A stretch of 64,000 bases of DNA from Microbacterium sp. VKM Ac-2870 (GTDB taxonomy: Bacteria; Actinomycetota; Actinomycetes; Actinomycetales; Microbacteriaceae), in assembly GCF_015350795.1 (NCBI RefSeq), contig NZ_JADKSH010000003.1:620001-684000 (forward strand), read 5' to 3'. The notes below the pieces were generated by a model, which saw only the letters and a list, made by a program, of their open reading frames with translations, searched no databases and had not been told where the DNA came from. Below, one piece after another: positions 7,419 to 14,603 of the stretch. A program made the translations under genes and the position numbers. The number at the start of each line of letters is the position of its first letter. Within the stretch, counting starts at the first letter, position 1.

Positions 7419-8056
7419 TGCTCACCCTCGTTGAGTCGGAGCGCTTCGGGCAGCAGCAGATCGAGCTCTCGGGAGGTGAAGGTCAGCTCTTCGTTGTTTT
7501 TTAGGCCGTTCTGCGCTCGGGTGTACGCCTTGACGCTGGTGCGTGGTGCCGTGGAGTAGATCTGGAGAGTTGTTGCCCGTAGGTCATTGCGAAGGTCTCG
7601 GACGCTGGAGTCGGAGACGTTACCGCTCATTAGGTCTGCGATGAGGGACAGGTAGGACTCGCGCACGTTCCAGAGCTGAGAGGCCGTCTCGCGGTGCGCC
7701 TCTGCTTCTTCGTGGAAGCGGAATGTCTTGGCCCCGAGGGATACCCAGGTCACCAAGATGGCGACGGTGGAGGTGATGAGGCCGGTCACAGTGGTGGTGG
7801 TGAATTGACCTACCACTGCGGCGAGGAAAGTGCCCGAGCTGATCGCGGTCAACGCAATGAGAACGCCCTGCTGCCATCGGTGTTTGGTGAAGCAGATGTC
7901 CGCCTGCTTCTCATGGGTTTTGTGCGAGTACGCCACCCGGCCGAACGCTTCGCGAACCTGCCCCAACAGGTACGGGTCGCGCCCCGTGTCGACGGGATCA
8001 GAATCAGCCAAGGTCGCCCCATTCTTTCGCTTACAAGCCTCTACAGGCGAGTTCAT
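7415..8056 (-). CDS. SLATT-domain two-TM CBASS effector
   Basis: 213 residues: a helical N-terminus, two adjacent membrane helices (VLIALTAISSGTFLAAVVGQ, about 65-84; VTGLITSTVAILVTWVSLGA, about 90-109) separated by a short Thr-rich turn, then a long charged helical tail (FRFHEEAEAHRETASQLWNVRESYLSL). This is the SLATT layout, a predicted pore-forming effector repeatedly found with SMODS nucleotidyltransferases. The known role of such partners is membrane disruption after binding the cyclic nucleotide, giving abortive infection. Both ends overlap neighbours by 4 nt (ATGA with the NTPase, GTGA with the CD-NTase), so the three genes form one translational unit. Confidence 0.9.
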   Translation of the reverse strand: MNSPVEACKRKNGATLADSDPVDTGRDPYLLGQVREAFGRVAYSHKTHEKQADICFTKHRWQQGVLIALTAISSGTFLAAVVGQFTTTTVTGLITSTVAILVTWVSLGAKTFRFHEEAEAHRETASQLWNVRESYLSLIADLMSGNVSDSSVRDLRNDLRATTLQIYSTAPRTSVKAYTRAQNGLKNNEELTFTSRELDLLLPEALRLNEGEQ

Positions 8057-8535
8057 TCGAGTATTACCGGGGAATTTGGAAGCTGGAGCGTCACAGCGGT
8101 CGTTGCAGCGATCTTCAGTGCTTTCGCCCAGTCCGCCCGAGCAGCAAGCGCCTTCACGAGATTCTTTGCCTTCTCAGACGGATGCTCCACTCGCGCGAGT
8201 TCGTCCTGGACGGCCGTCAACACTTCGCCGATGAGAGTTTCCTTTGACCCCACCGTTGGGTCGTGGCGCCCCGGAGCAGTCCTGACAACGACAATCAGGC
8301 GGTGCTCGGCCGCACGTCGACGAACTTCGCTTTCGACGAGATCGAGCACCGCAGTCTTGCCGCTGCCCCAGTTTCCAGAGAGCCCCAGTGCCACCGAGTC
8401 AAGCTCCTGATCGAGTAGAGCATCGGTGATGGTCTGCGCAATGGCATCAAACGACAGCAGATCGACAACCGCGGGTTCATCCGGAAGGAGACGTGCGGCA
8501 GGAGCGTTCAGGTCAAACATCTCGGGCCTTGTCAC
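8053..8535 (-). CDS. KAP-type P-loop NTPase, truncated (first gene of CBASS operon)
   Basis: 160 residues. Walker A is GNWGSGKT (54-61), after VVDLLSFDAIAQTITDALLDQ and the strand SVALGLSG. This is the KAP NTPase pattern, followed by the usual strand and RHDPTVGSKETLIGEVLTAV helix. KAP proteins normally run several hundred residues and carry Walker B (VDDLDR type) and often membrane spans. This one stops soon after TTAVTLQLP, before any Walker B, and its TGA overlaps the SLATT ATG. GTG 8535 is chosen for its gaggaag ribosome site 5 nt upstream; ATG 8520 or ATG 8565 are less likely. It may be a natural P-loop-only subunit or a decayed gene kept for coupling. Confidence 0.75.
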   Translation of the reverse strand: MTRPEMFDLNAPAARLLPDEPAVVDLLSFDAIAQTITDALLDQELDSVALGLSGNWGSGKTAVLDLVESEVRRRAAEHRLIVVVRTAPGRHDPTVGSKETLIGEVLTAVQDELARVEHPSEKAKNLVKALAARADWAKALKIAATTAVTLQLPNSPVILE

Positions 8536-8575
8536 TTTGTCTTCCTCGCATCTTCGCGACCTCACGAGTGGTAAT

Positions 8576-8589
8576 TGTCCAATTGGACA
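8576..8589. promoter_or_regulatory. Perfect 14-bp palindrome upstream of CBASS operon
   Basis: TGTCCAATTGGACA is perfectly symmetric and lies 41 nt upstream of the NTPase GTG. A further GGGACA half-site follows 5 nt away (8594-8599). This is a good operator candidate for the - strand operon, but no dedicated regulator is encoded next to it. Confidence 0.5.
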
Positions 8590-8639
8590 CCTCGGGACAT
8601 TTGTACTCGGAATTTGACACGTTCAGCGGGAAATTACCC

Positions 8640-10022
8640 CTACCCGAAGTCGCCCGGGGCCATGTCGGTGAAGCGGGAGAAGTGGCCCTGGAAGGCGACG
8701 GTGATCGTGTCGGTCGGGCCGTTACGGTGCTTGGCGACGATCAGGTCGGCCTCGCCGGCGCGGGGGCTGTCCTTCTCGTAGGCGGCCTCGCGGTGCAGCA
8801 GCACCACCATGTCGGCATCCTGCTCGATCGAGCCCGACTCACGCAGATCGCTCAGGGCCGGCTTCTTGTCGGCGCGCTGCTCGGGACCACGGTTCAGCTG
8901 CGACAGTGCGATCACCGGCACCTGCAATTCCTTCGCAAGCAGCTTGAGCGCGCGCGAGAACTCCGACACTTCCTGCTGACGGCTCTCGACGCGCTTACCC
9001 GAGGTCATCAACTGCAGGTAGTCGATGATGACCATCTTCAAACCCACGCGCTGCTTGAGCTTGCGGCACTTCGCGCGGATCTCGACGAGCGTCATGTTCG
9101 GGCTGTCGTCGATGTACAGCGGCGCATCGTTGATGCGACCGCGGGTCGCGGCGATGGTCGTCCAGTCGCGGGAATCCAGCGTGCCTTTTCGCATGCTCTG
9201 CAGCGGGATGGCACCCTCGGCGCTCATCAGACGCATGGCGATCTCACTGCGACCCATTTCGAGCGAGAAGACGATCGTCGGCTGCTGCGCCTTGATCGCC
9301 GCCGCGCGAGCGAAGTCGAGCGCGAGCGTCGACTTACCCATGGCGGGACGCGCCGCGATGATGATCATCTGACCCGGGTGCAGACCGTTGGTCAGCTGGT
9401 CGAGTCCGGCGAAGCCGGTGGGGATGCCGGTCATCTGACCGTCTCGACCGCGTGCGGCCTCGATCTCCTCGACCGCGGCATCCACGGCGATCTGCAGCGG
9501 CACGTAGTCTTCGGCCTGCTCCGCACCGGTGACCGAGTAGATCTCCGCCTGCGCGTTGTTGACGAGGTCGAGCGCGTCGCCCTGACCGTTGTAGCCCATC
9601 TGCACGATGCGCGTGCCGGCCTCGACGAGCCGGCGCAGCAGCGCACGTTCGCGCACGATCGACGCGTAGTACGCCGCGTTCGCCGCCGTCGGCACGATCG
9701 AGGTCAGCGAGTGCAGGTAGTCGGCGCCGCCCGAGCGCTGCAGGTCACCGGTCTTGATGAGCTCGTCGGTGACGGCAACCACGTCGGTAGGCTCGCCGTG
9801 CGAATACAGCGAGAGGATCGCTTCGAAAATCAGCTCATGCTTCGGCACATAGAAGTCGGTGCCGCGCAGCGCCTCGATGACATCGGCGACCGCGTCGCTC
9901 GACAGCAGCATTCCGCCCAGCGTGCTCTGCTCGGCGAGCATGTCGTGGGGAGGGGTCCTCTCGGGACCGCGCTTCTCGATGGGTCCCCCGAAGCGGTCTT
10001 CGGAGATGTCCGCGATCGACAT
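8640..10022 (-). CDS. dnaB: Replicative DNA helicase DnaB
   Basis: 460 residues. The DnaB N-terminal domain (about 25-130, HDMLAEQSTLGGMLLSS) is followed by the RecA-like motor: Walker A AARPAMGKST (223-232), Walker B KMVIIDYLQLM near 335, and the SREIALLSQLN-type segment here reading VPVIALSQLNRG. It unwinds DNA at the fork in 5' to 3' direction as a hexamer. No intein interrupts the conserved motifs. ATG 10022 has gaggag 5 nt upstream and begins MSIADISEDRFG; the longer frame upstream is spurious. It lies downstream of rpsF-ssb-rpsR-rplI, the usual actinobacterial arrangement, here separated by two cell-surface genes. Confidence 0.97.
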   Translation of the reverse strand: MSIADISEDRFGGPIEKRGPERTPPHDMLAEQSTLGGMLLSSDAVADVIEALRGTDFYVPKHELIFEAILSLYSHGEPTDVVAVTDELIKTGDLQRSGGADYLHSLTSIVPTAANAAYYASIVRERALLRRLVEAGTRIVQMGYNGQGDALDLVNNAQAEIYSVTGAEQAEDYVPLQIAVDAAVEEIEAARGRDGQMTGIPTGFAGLDQLTNGLHPGQMIIIAARPAMGKSTLALDFARAAAIKAQQPTIVFSLEMGRSEIAMRLMSAEGAIPLQSMRKGTLDSRDWTTIAATRGRINDAPLYIDDSPNMTLVEIRAKCRKLKQRVGLKMVIIDYLQLMTSGKRVESRQQEVSEFSRALKLLAKELQVPVIALSQLNRGPEQRADKKPALSDLRESGSIEQDADMVVLLHREAAYEKDSPRAGEADLIVAKHRNGPTDTITVAFQGHFSRFTDMAPGDFG

Positions 10023-10475
10023 GCAGCTCCTCTTCACACGCTCGATGACCGGCCCCCTCGCGAGGCCACACGCCACGTTAGGGACGGGTTCCGACAGCCG
10101 CAAACGCACCTGTGGATAACTCTGTGGAGTATCTGCGCGAAACGCCGAGCACCCTGTGCACAGTGCCTGTGGAAACAGGTGCTCATTCCTCAAGACTTTG
10201 CGACAAAAATACCCTCTGACCAGGCATCCATACTTTTCCGCCCTGTGGATTGACAATGTGGTTGAAGTGCCGGTTGAAGGTTCGGTCGCCGGACGAGGGT
10301 TGGGGACAACCATGGGGATGAATGCGATGTTGTCAAGTCGAGATCAGCTTCCGGCGCGTCGGAAATCGCATCCATAGGGTCTAGACAGGAAAGCTCCACC
10401 GGCGTATCTTCGTGGGTCCAGGCACCATGACGGCTCCGGCCGACATTTCCGACACATCGTCGTGGGAGGTGAACC
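10023..10475. promoter_or_regulatory. 453-nt divergent intergenic region with a DnaA box
   Basis: No gene is seen. It serves as promoter region for dnaB (-) and the secreted protein (+). It holds TGTGGATAA (10111-10119), a perfect DnaA box on the reverse strand, and a foldable segment at 10147-10184 flanked by GAGCACC/GGTGCTC with an inner CCTGT/ACAGG stem. TTGACA at 10246-10251 could be a -35 for the + strand, but I see no matching -10. Confidence 0.5.
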
Positions 10476-11399
10476 ATGGCAACAATCGCAGTCCCCCCGC
10501 TGCGCCGCGGAAGTAGCACACGGCGATGGGCCCTCCTGGGCGCCGCCGGTGCGGGAGCCGCGCTGGCCTGGTTCACGCTCTCTCTCTTCGCCGTGCCCGC
10601 GGCCCACGCCGCAGACGACGACAACAACCCGCTCGGCTCGTTGATCGGCGGAGTGTCCAGCACGCTGTCGACGGTGACCACCCCCGTCCTCCAGCCGGTC
10701 GCCGATGTCCTTGCTCCGGTCGCCGACGCCGTCGCGCCTGCGGTCGAGGTGGTCGCACCCCCGCTCGGCAGCGTCGTCTCGTCGGTCTCGCCCGTCCTCG
10801 AGCCGCTGGCCCCCGTCGGCGACATCGTCGCCCCGGTTGGCGCGGTTCTCGGCGACACGGTCGGCCAGATCGCCCCCGTCCTCGCGCCGGTCACCGGCGC
10901 TCTCCAGCCCGTGGTGGATGCCGCGGCCCCCGTCACCGGCGCCGTGAGCGCCCTCCCGGTGGTCGACCACCTCATCCCCCCGGCTACCGGGGTGGTCCCG
11001 CCACTCGGCGGTGCGGCATCCGCCCTCGATCCGTCCGCCATCACACCGCAGATCCTCAGCGCTGCGGTCGCCGGCACCTGGCAGCAGATGACCGGTCAGG
11101 TCGAAGCAGCCTCTCGCGGCCTCTCTGCCGCCTTCGTCTCGGCCACCACACTCACCGGCGCCGCGACCGGATTCTCGACGCCCGCCGGCGGCCCGGCTGG
11201 TCCCGACGCACCGTTCTCCGCGCTCACCCTCGAGTCGACGACGTTGATCTCGAGCGGTTCCGGCTTCACCTTCGGCGCCAGTGCCGTGCTCGCCTTCGCC
11301 GTGTTCGCCGCATACCGTGCCTGGATGCTGCGACGCACGCCGACCGACGAATATGGGCTTCCCGCGCCGTTCTTCGACACCGACGTCTCTCCCGACTGA
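10476..11399 (+). CDS. Secreted/membrane-anchored Ala-Pro-Val-rich protein
   Basis: 307 residues. An N-terminal signal (RRWALLGAAGAGAALAWF, ending VPAAHA|ADDD near residue 46) is followed by about 120 residues made of repeated hydrophobic units of the type PVxxPVAD/VLAPV with little charge, then a C-terminal membrane span (GASAVLAFAVFAAYRAW) and a short basic tail. I recognise no family. The repeat recalls hydrophobic surface proteins. Start ATG 10476 has a strong ggaggtg 5 nt upstream. It directly precedes the chaplin-like LAQTG protein (82-nt gap), and the two may be co-transcribed surface-coat proteins. Confidence 0.75.
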   Translation: MATIAVPPLRRGSSTRRWALLGAAGAGAALAWFTLSLFAVPAAHAADDDNNPLGSLIGGVSSTLSTVTTPVLQPVADVLAPVADAVAPAVEVVAPPLGSVVSSVSPVLEPLAPVGDIVAPVGAVLGDTVGQIAPVLAPVTGALQPVVDAAAPVTGAVSALPVVDHLIPPATGVVPPLGGAASALDPSAITPQILSAAVAGTWQQMTGQVEAASRGLSAAFVSATTLTGAATGFSTPAGGPAGPDAPFSALTLESTTLISSGSGFTFGASAVLAFAVFAAYRAWMLRRTPTDEYGLPAPFFDTDVSPD

Positions 11400-11481
11400 C
11401 GGGGGTTCGGCCGCGCTCTTGTGCGGCACGTTCCCGCGCGCTCTCGCGCGCACAACCCCCCGATTCTCAGGAGCGATCATC

Positions 11482-12621
11482 ATGAACACCACCATCAAGC
11501 GCGCCCTGTGGGGCACGCTCCTTGCCGGAGGCATCACTCTTCTCGGCGCGACCGTCGCTCAGGCGGCAGAAACCACGGGCGACGGCGGTCTGCTGTCGGG
11601 CACCCAGGGCCTCATCTCGGTGCAGGCTCCCATCACCGTCGCGGGCACCGGACTCTCGGTACTCGGCGACGCGACCAGCAGCAACGCACAGACCGCTCAG
11701 CCCTCGATCAGCGTCGGCGGCGACGGCACCACGACCGACGGCTCCGACGGCACCGTTTCGGGCACCCAGGCGCTCATCGATGTCGTGCTGCCCATCACTC
11801 TCAGCGGCAATGCGGTATCGGTCCTCGGCGACGCCGGCAGCACGAATGCCGGCACTTCCGCCCCCGCGGCGGCCCCTGCCGACGCCGCCGCACCCACGGA
11901 TGCCGGTGCGCCCACCACGGGCGGATCCGACAGCATCCTGGGCGGCACCCAGGGCGTCGTGGACGTCGCTGCCCCCGTGACCGTGAGTGGTAACGCCATC
12001 TCGGTGCTCGGTGACGCCGACAGCACGAAGGCAACCACGACCGGCGGTACGACCGGCGGCGGAACCACCAGCGGTGCCACCACCGACGGCTCCGACGGCA
12101 TCCTCGGCGGCACGCAGGTGCTCGCCCCGATCACCGCCCCGATCACCGCTGGCGGCAACGCCATCTCGGTGCTCGGTGACGCCGACAGCACCAACGCCGC
12201 CACCACCGCTCCGGCGGGTACCAGCGGCACCACCAGCGGCGCCACCACGAGCGGCATCGGCGGCATCCTCGGCGGCACCCAGCTGGCGGTACCGGTGACG
12301 GCGCCGATCACGCTGGGCGGCAACGCCATCGCGGTCGTCGGCGACGCCACGACGAGCACTCCCACCACGGGCACCACGCCCACGACTCCGACGACGCCCA
12401 CCACCCCGACGACGCCCACCACTCCCACGACGCCCACGACACCGGTCACGACCGGCGGCGGCGCCACGGGTGGCATCGTCGGCATGGCGGCGGCGACGGG
12501 CTCGGTGAAGACGCTCGCCCAGACGGGTGGGGTGCTGAGCTCACTGCCGATGCTGGCGGGACTGGTCGCGATCGCACTGGGGGTGATGCTCACCCTGCGC
12601 CGCAGCGCCCGCGCCGAGTGA
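11482..12621 (+). CDS. Chaplin-like repeat protein with LAQTG sortase motif
   Basis: 379 residues. The signal peptide (RALWGTLLAGGITLLGATVAQA) is cut near residue 28. Five repeats follow at 37-69, 91-123, 151-184, 206-239 and 261-288. Each has the pattern GGTQ, a hydrophobic strand, API-T, then GGNAISVLGDADSTNA. The GNxxSVxGD core resembles chaplin domains of Streptomyces but lacks their cysteines. A Thr-Pro linker leads to LAQTG (345-349), a membrane helix and a basic tail (RRSARAE). LAxTG is the signal read by class E sortases of high-GC Actinobacteria, so the protein should be covalently wall-anchored. No sortase gene is in the window. The function (amyloid, hydrophobic coat or adhesion) is inference. 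Confidence 0.8.
   Translation: MNTTIKRALWGTLLAGGITLLGATVAQAAETTGDGGLLSGTQGLISVQAPITVAGTGLSVLGDATSSNAQTAQPSISVGGDGTTTDGSDGTVSGTQALIDVVLPITLSGNAVSVLGDAGSTNAGTSAPAAAPADAAAPTDAGAPTTGGSDSILGGTQGVVDVAAPVTVSGNAISVLGDADSTKATTTGGTTGGGTTSGATTDGSDGILGGTQVLAPITAPITAGGNAISVLGDADSTNAATTAPAGTSGTTSGATTSGIGGILGGTQLAVPVTAPITLGGNAIAVVGDATTSTPTTGTTPTTPTTPTTPTTPTTPTTPTTPVTTGGGATGGIVGMAAATGSVKTLAQTGGVLSSLPMLAGLVAIALGVMLTLRRSARAE
12370..12447 (+). repeat. Thr-Pro codon repeat (9-nt period)
   Basis: Tandem ACGCCCACC / ACTCCGACG variants encode repeated Thr-Thr-Pro, about eight units, in the wall-spanning linker of the LAQTG protein. Synonymous variation between units shows protein-level selection; copy number could vary between strains. 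Confidence 0.75.
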
Positions 12622-12628
12622 TCACCGA

Positions 12629-12669
12629 CCGGGAGGGATGGCGACCGTGCCTGGCACCGTCCCTCCCGG
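12629..12669 (+). terminator. Hairpin after the LAQTG gene
   Basis: CCGGGAGGGA (12629-12638) pairs perfectly with TCCCTCCCGG (12660-12669), 7 nt past the stop codon. There is no strong T-run after it, as is common in high-GC genomes. Confidence 0.6.
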
Positions 12670-12686
12670 CGTCGGGCGAAAACGAC

Positions 12687-12725
12687 GGATGCCGCGACCT
12701 CACCTTGGGGGAGGTCGCGGCATCC
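12687..12725 (-). terminator. Terminator of the rpsF-rplI operon
   Basis: GGATGCCGCGACCTC (12687-12701) pairs perfectly with 12711-12725 around a 9-nt loop. It lies 8 nt past the rplI stop. Read on the - strand it is followed by gtcgttttcg, a short T-rich run. Confidence 0.75.
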
Positions 12726-12733
12726 GTGCGGAC

Positions 12734-13186
12734 TTACTTGGCAGCGACCACCTGAAGGGTGATCACGGCGGTGAGGTCATCGCGCAGGCGCACGGTGGCC
12801 TCGTGCTCACCGACGGCCTTGATGGGCGCGGTGATGTGGATCTTGCGCTTGTCGAGCTCGCCCAGACCGGCGGCCTTGACGGCGTCGGCCACGTCGGCGG
12901 TCTTGACCGAACCGAACAGGCGGCCTTCCTTGCCGGCCTTGACGGCCAGCTTGACCTTGTTCGACTCGAGGGTGTTCTTGAGTGCGACGGCCTCTTCGTG
13001 GTCGTGGATCGCACGGGCGTCACGGGCGGCGCGGATGGACGCCACCTGCTTCTCGCCACCGCGGCTCCAGGCCACGGCGAAACCCTGGGGGATGAGGTAG
13101 TTGCGGGCGTACCCGTTCTTGACCTCGATGACGTCGCCGGCGCTTCCGAGCCCGGCAACTTCGTTCGTGAGAATCAGCTTTGCCAT
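12734..13186 (-). CDS. rplI: 50S ribosomal protein L9
   Basis: 150 residues of usual length, starting [38 protein letters not shown]. The N-terminal rRNA-binding domain carries the Gly-rich [18 protein letters not shown] loop, a long central helix follows (about 40-75), and the C-terminal domain ends in beta strands ([20 protein letters not shown]). It binds domain V of 23S rRNA near the L1 stalk. It is the last gene of the rpsF-ssb-rpsR-rplI operon, 12 nt after rpsR, and a strong terminator follows. Confidence 0.98.
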   Translation of the reverse strand: MAKLILTNEVAGLGSAGDVIEVKNGYARNYLIPQGFAVAWSRGGEKQVASIRAARDARAIHDHEEAVALKNTLESNKVKLAVKAGKEGRLFGSVKTADVADAVKAAGLGELDKRKIHITAPIKAVGEHEATVRLRDDLTAVITLQVVAAK

Positions 13187-13198
13187 GATGGATGCCCC

Positions 13199-13453
13199 TT
13201 AGCGGCCAGCGCCGGCGTAAGGCAGGAGCGCCATTTCACGGGCGTTCTTGATCGCCTTGGCGATCAGACGCTGCTCCTGCACCGAGACACCGGTGATACG
13301 ACGGGCGCGGATCTTGCCACGCTCCGAGATGAACTTGCGAAGCGTTGCGACGTCCTTGTAATCGATGACGCCGACGCGGATCGCCTTCGCGGGAGCAGCG
13401 TTCTTCGCGCCCTTCCGCGGCTTACGGCGATCGCCGGTAGCCTTTCCAGCCAT
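13199..13453 (-). CDS. rpsR: 30S ribosomal protein S18
   Basis: 84 residues. The S18 core is present: [50 protein letters not shown]. The N-terminal extension is Lys/Arg-rich. S18 binds as a heterodimer with S6 on the small-subunit platform, and S6 is encoded two genes upstream. No zinc-binding cysteines are seen, so this is the C-minus type. Spacing to rplI is 12 nt. Confidence 0.98.
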   Translation of the reverse strand: MAGKATGDRRKPRKGAKNAAPAKAIRVGVIDYKDVATLRKFISERGKIRARRITGVSVQEQRLIAKAIKNAREMALLPYAGAGR

Positions 13454-13554
13454 TGTTTTCCTTAGGTGTGTGCGGATGCCGAGGCATCCAAGATTTTCTG
13501 CGTGAGGGTGTCGACGCGGCCCTGAAGGCCCCGGTCAACCCCCGGGGGCGACGA

Positions 13555-14064
13555 TCAGAACGGAGTGTCGTCGCCGTAGGCGCCGGGTGCGCTCCAGGCA
13601 TCGGGGGCAGCCGAGCCAGGAGTAGCCCAGGGCTCCTCCTGCTGCACCTGTGCGGGACGCGACTGCTGGCCGCCTCCGCCACTGAAGTTGCCTCCGCCGG
13701 ATGCGGCACGCGTGACCTGGGCCGTCGCATACCGCAGCGAGGGGCCGATCTCGTCGACCTCCAGCTCGATCGCGGTGCGGTTGTTGCCTTCGCGGTCCTG
13801 GTAGGAACGCTGCTTCAACCGACCGGTCGCGATGACGCGGGAACCCTTCGTCAGCGAACCGGCGACGTGCTCGGCGAACTCACGCCACACCGACGCGCGG
13901 AGGAACAGCGCTTCGCCGTCCTTCCACTCGTTGGCCTGACGGTCGAAGTTGCGCGGAGTCGACGCGATCGTGAAGTTCGCGACGGGCAGGCCGTTCTGCG
14001 TGTAGCGCAGCTCGGGATCTGCCGTGAGGTTGCCCACGACGGTGATGACGGTCTCGCCGGCCAT
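13555..14064 (-). CDS. ssb: Single-stranded DNA-binding protein
   Basis: 169 residues. The OB fold covers residues 1-110 ([32 protein letters not shown], then [42 protein letters not shown]). A Gly/Gln-rich flexible linker (about 118-150) and the acidic tip GDDTPF, which recruits replication and repair partners, complete it. It starts 5 nt after the rpsF stop; the longer frame to 14544 reads through rpsF in another frame and is spurious. A 101-nt gap separates it from rpsR. Confidence 0.97.
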   Translation of the reverse strand: MAGETVITVVGNLTADPELRYTQNGLPVANFTIASTPRNFDRQANEWKDGEALFLRASVWREFAEHVAGSLTKGSRVIATGRLKQRSYQDREGNNRTAIELEVDEIGPSLRYATAQVTRAASGGGNFSGGGGQQSRPAQVQQEEPWATPGSAAPDAWSAPGAYGDDTPF

Positions 14065-14069
14065 CGTCG

Positions 14070-14435
14070 TTACGCCTTCGCTGCCTTGCGAGCGGCCTTG
14101 GCGTCGGCGCGCTCCTTCTCGGCGGCGACCAGGGCGATCGCCTCTTCGGCGCGCAGGACCTTGGTACGCATGATCTGCTCGTTCAGCTTGAGCTGACGGT
14201 CGAGCTCCTGCGTGGCCTCGCTCGTGGCGGTGAAGTTGACGACGGCGTAGATGCCCTCGTTCTTCTTCTGGATCTCGTACGCCAGGCGACGCTTGCCCCA
14301 GATGTCGACGTTCTCGATGGAGCCACCGTCTGCGGTGATCACCTTGAGGAACACGTCGAGCTTGGGGGCGACCTGACGCTCGTCGATCTCGGGGTCGAGG
14401 ATGACCATGAGCTCGTACTGGTGTGAGTGCGTCAC
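14070..14435 (-). CDS. rpsF: 30S ribosomal protein S6
   Basis: 121 residues. [62 protein letters not shown] is the classic S6 ferredoxin-like fold. A Lys/Ala-rich tail of about 25 residues follows. The start is GTG with a near-perfect aaggaggt six nt upstream. It is the first gene of the S6-SSB-S18-L9 operon and is preceded by a hairpin at 14462-14484. Confidence 0.98.
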   Translation of the reverse strand: MTHSHQYELMVILDPEIDERQVAPKLDVFLKVITADGGSIENVDIWGKRRLAYEIQKKNEGIYAVVNFTATSEATQELDRQLKLNEQIMRTKVLRAEEAIALVAAEKERADAKAARKAAKA

Positions 14436-14461
14436 TAACCCACCTCCTTCGGACTAGAACG

Positions 14462-14484
14462 GATGCCGGGCATTTCCCGGCATC
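14462..14484 (-). promoter_or_regulatory. Hairpin upstream of rpsF
   Basis: GATGCCGGG (14462-14470) and CCCGGCATC (14476-14484) pair perfectly around a 5-nt loop, about 10 nt upstream of the rpsF ribosome site. If transcribed in the rpsF leader it could be an S6:S18 autoregulatory element, since CCG-containing leader structures are known for rpsF. A terminator for upstream transcription is the alternative. Confidence 0.35.
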
Positions 14485-14603
14485 AGGAGGGTTGATGCAC
14501 GTGCCCGCCGGGCACGCCGGAACGGCATGCAGACGGGCAACCACAACAGTCTACCCGACGACCGCTACGCTCTGGAACGAGGGCGGAGAAGAGGGAGTGG
14601 TGG

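Noticed and set aside
8053..8056. Frameshift joining the KAP NTPase to SLATT as one protein
   Set aside because: SLATT has its own ATG, correct N-terminal helix and full length; the junction is a normal ATGA overlap.
11590..12360. Regularly spaced repeats, possible CRISPR array
   Set aside because: The repeats are in frame, diverged at synonymous sites and encode a repeat protein; spacers are coding linker.
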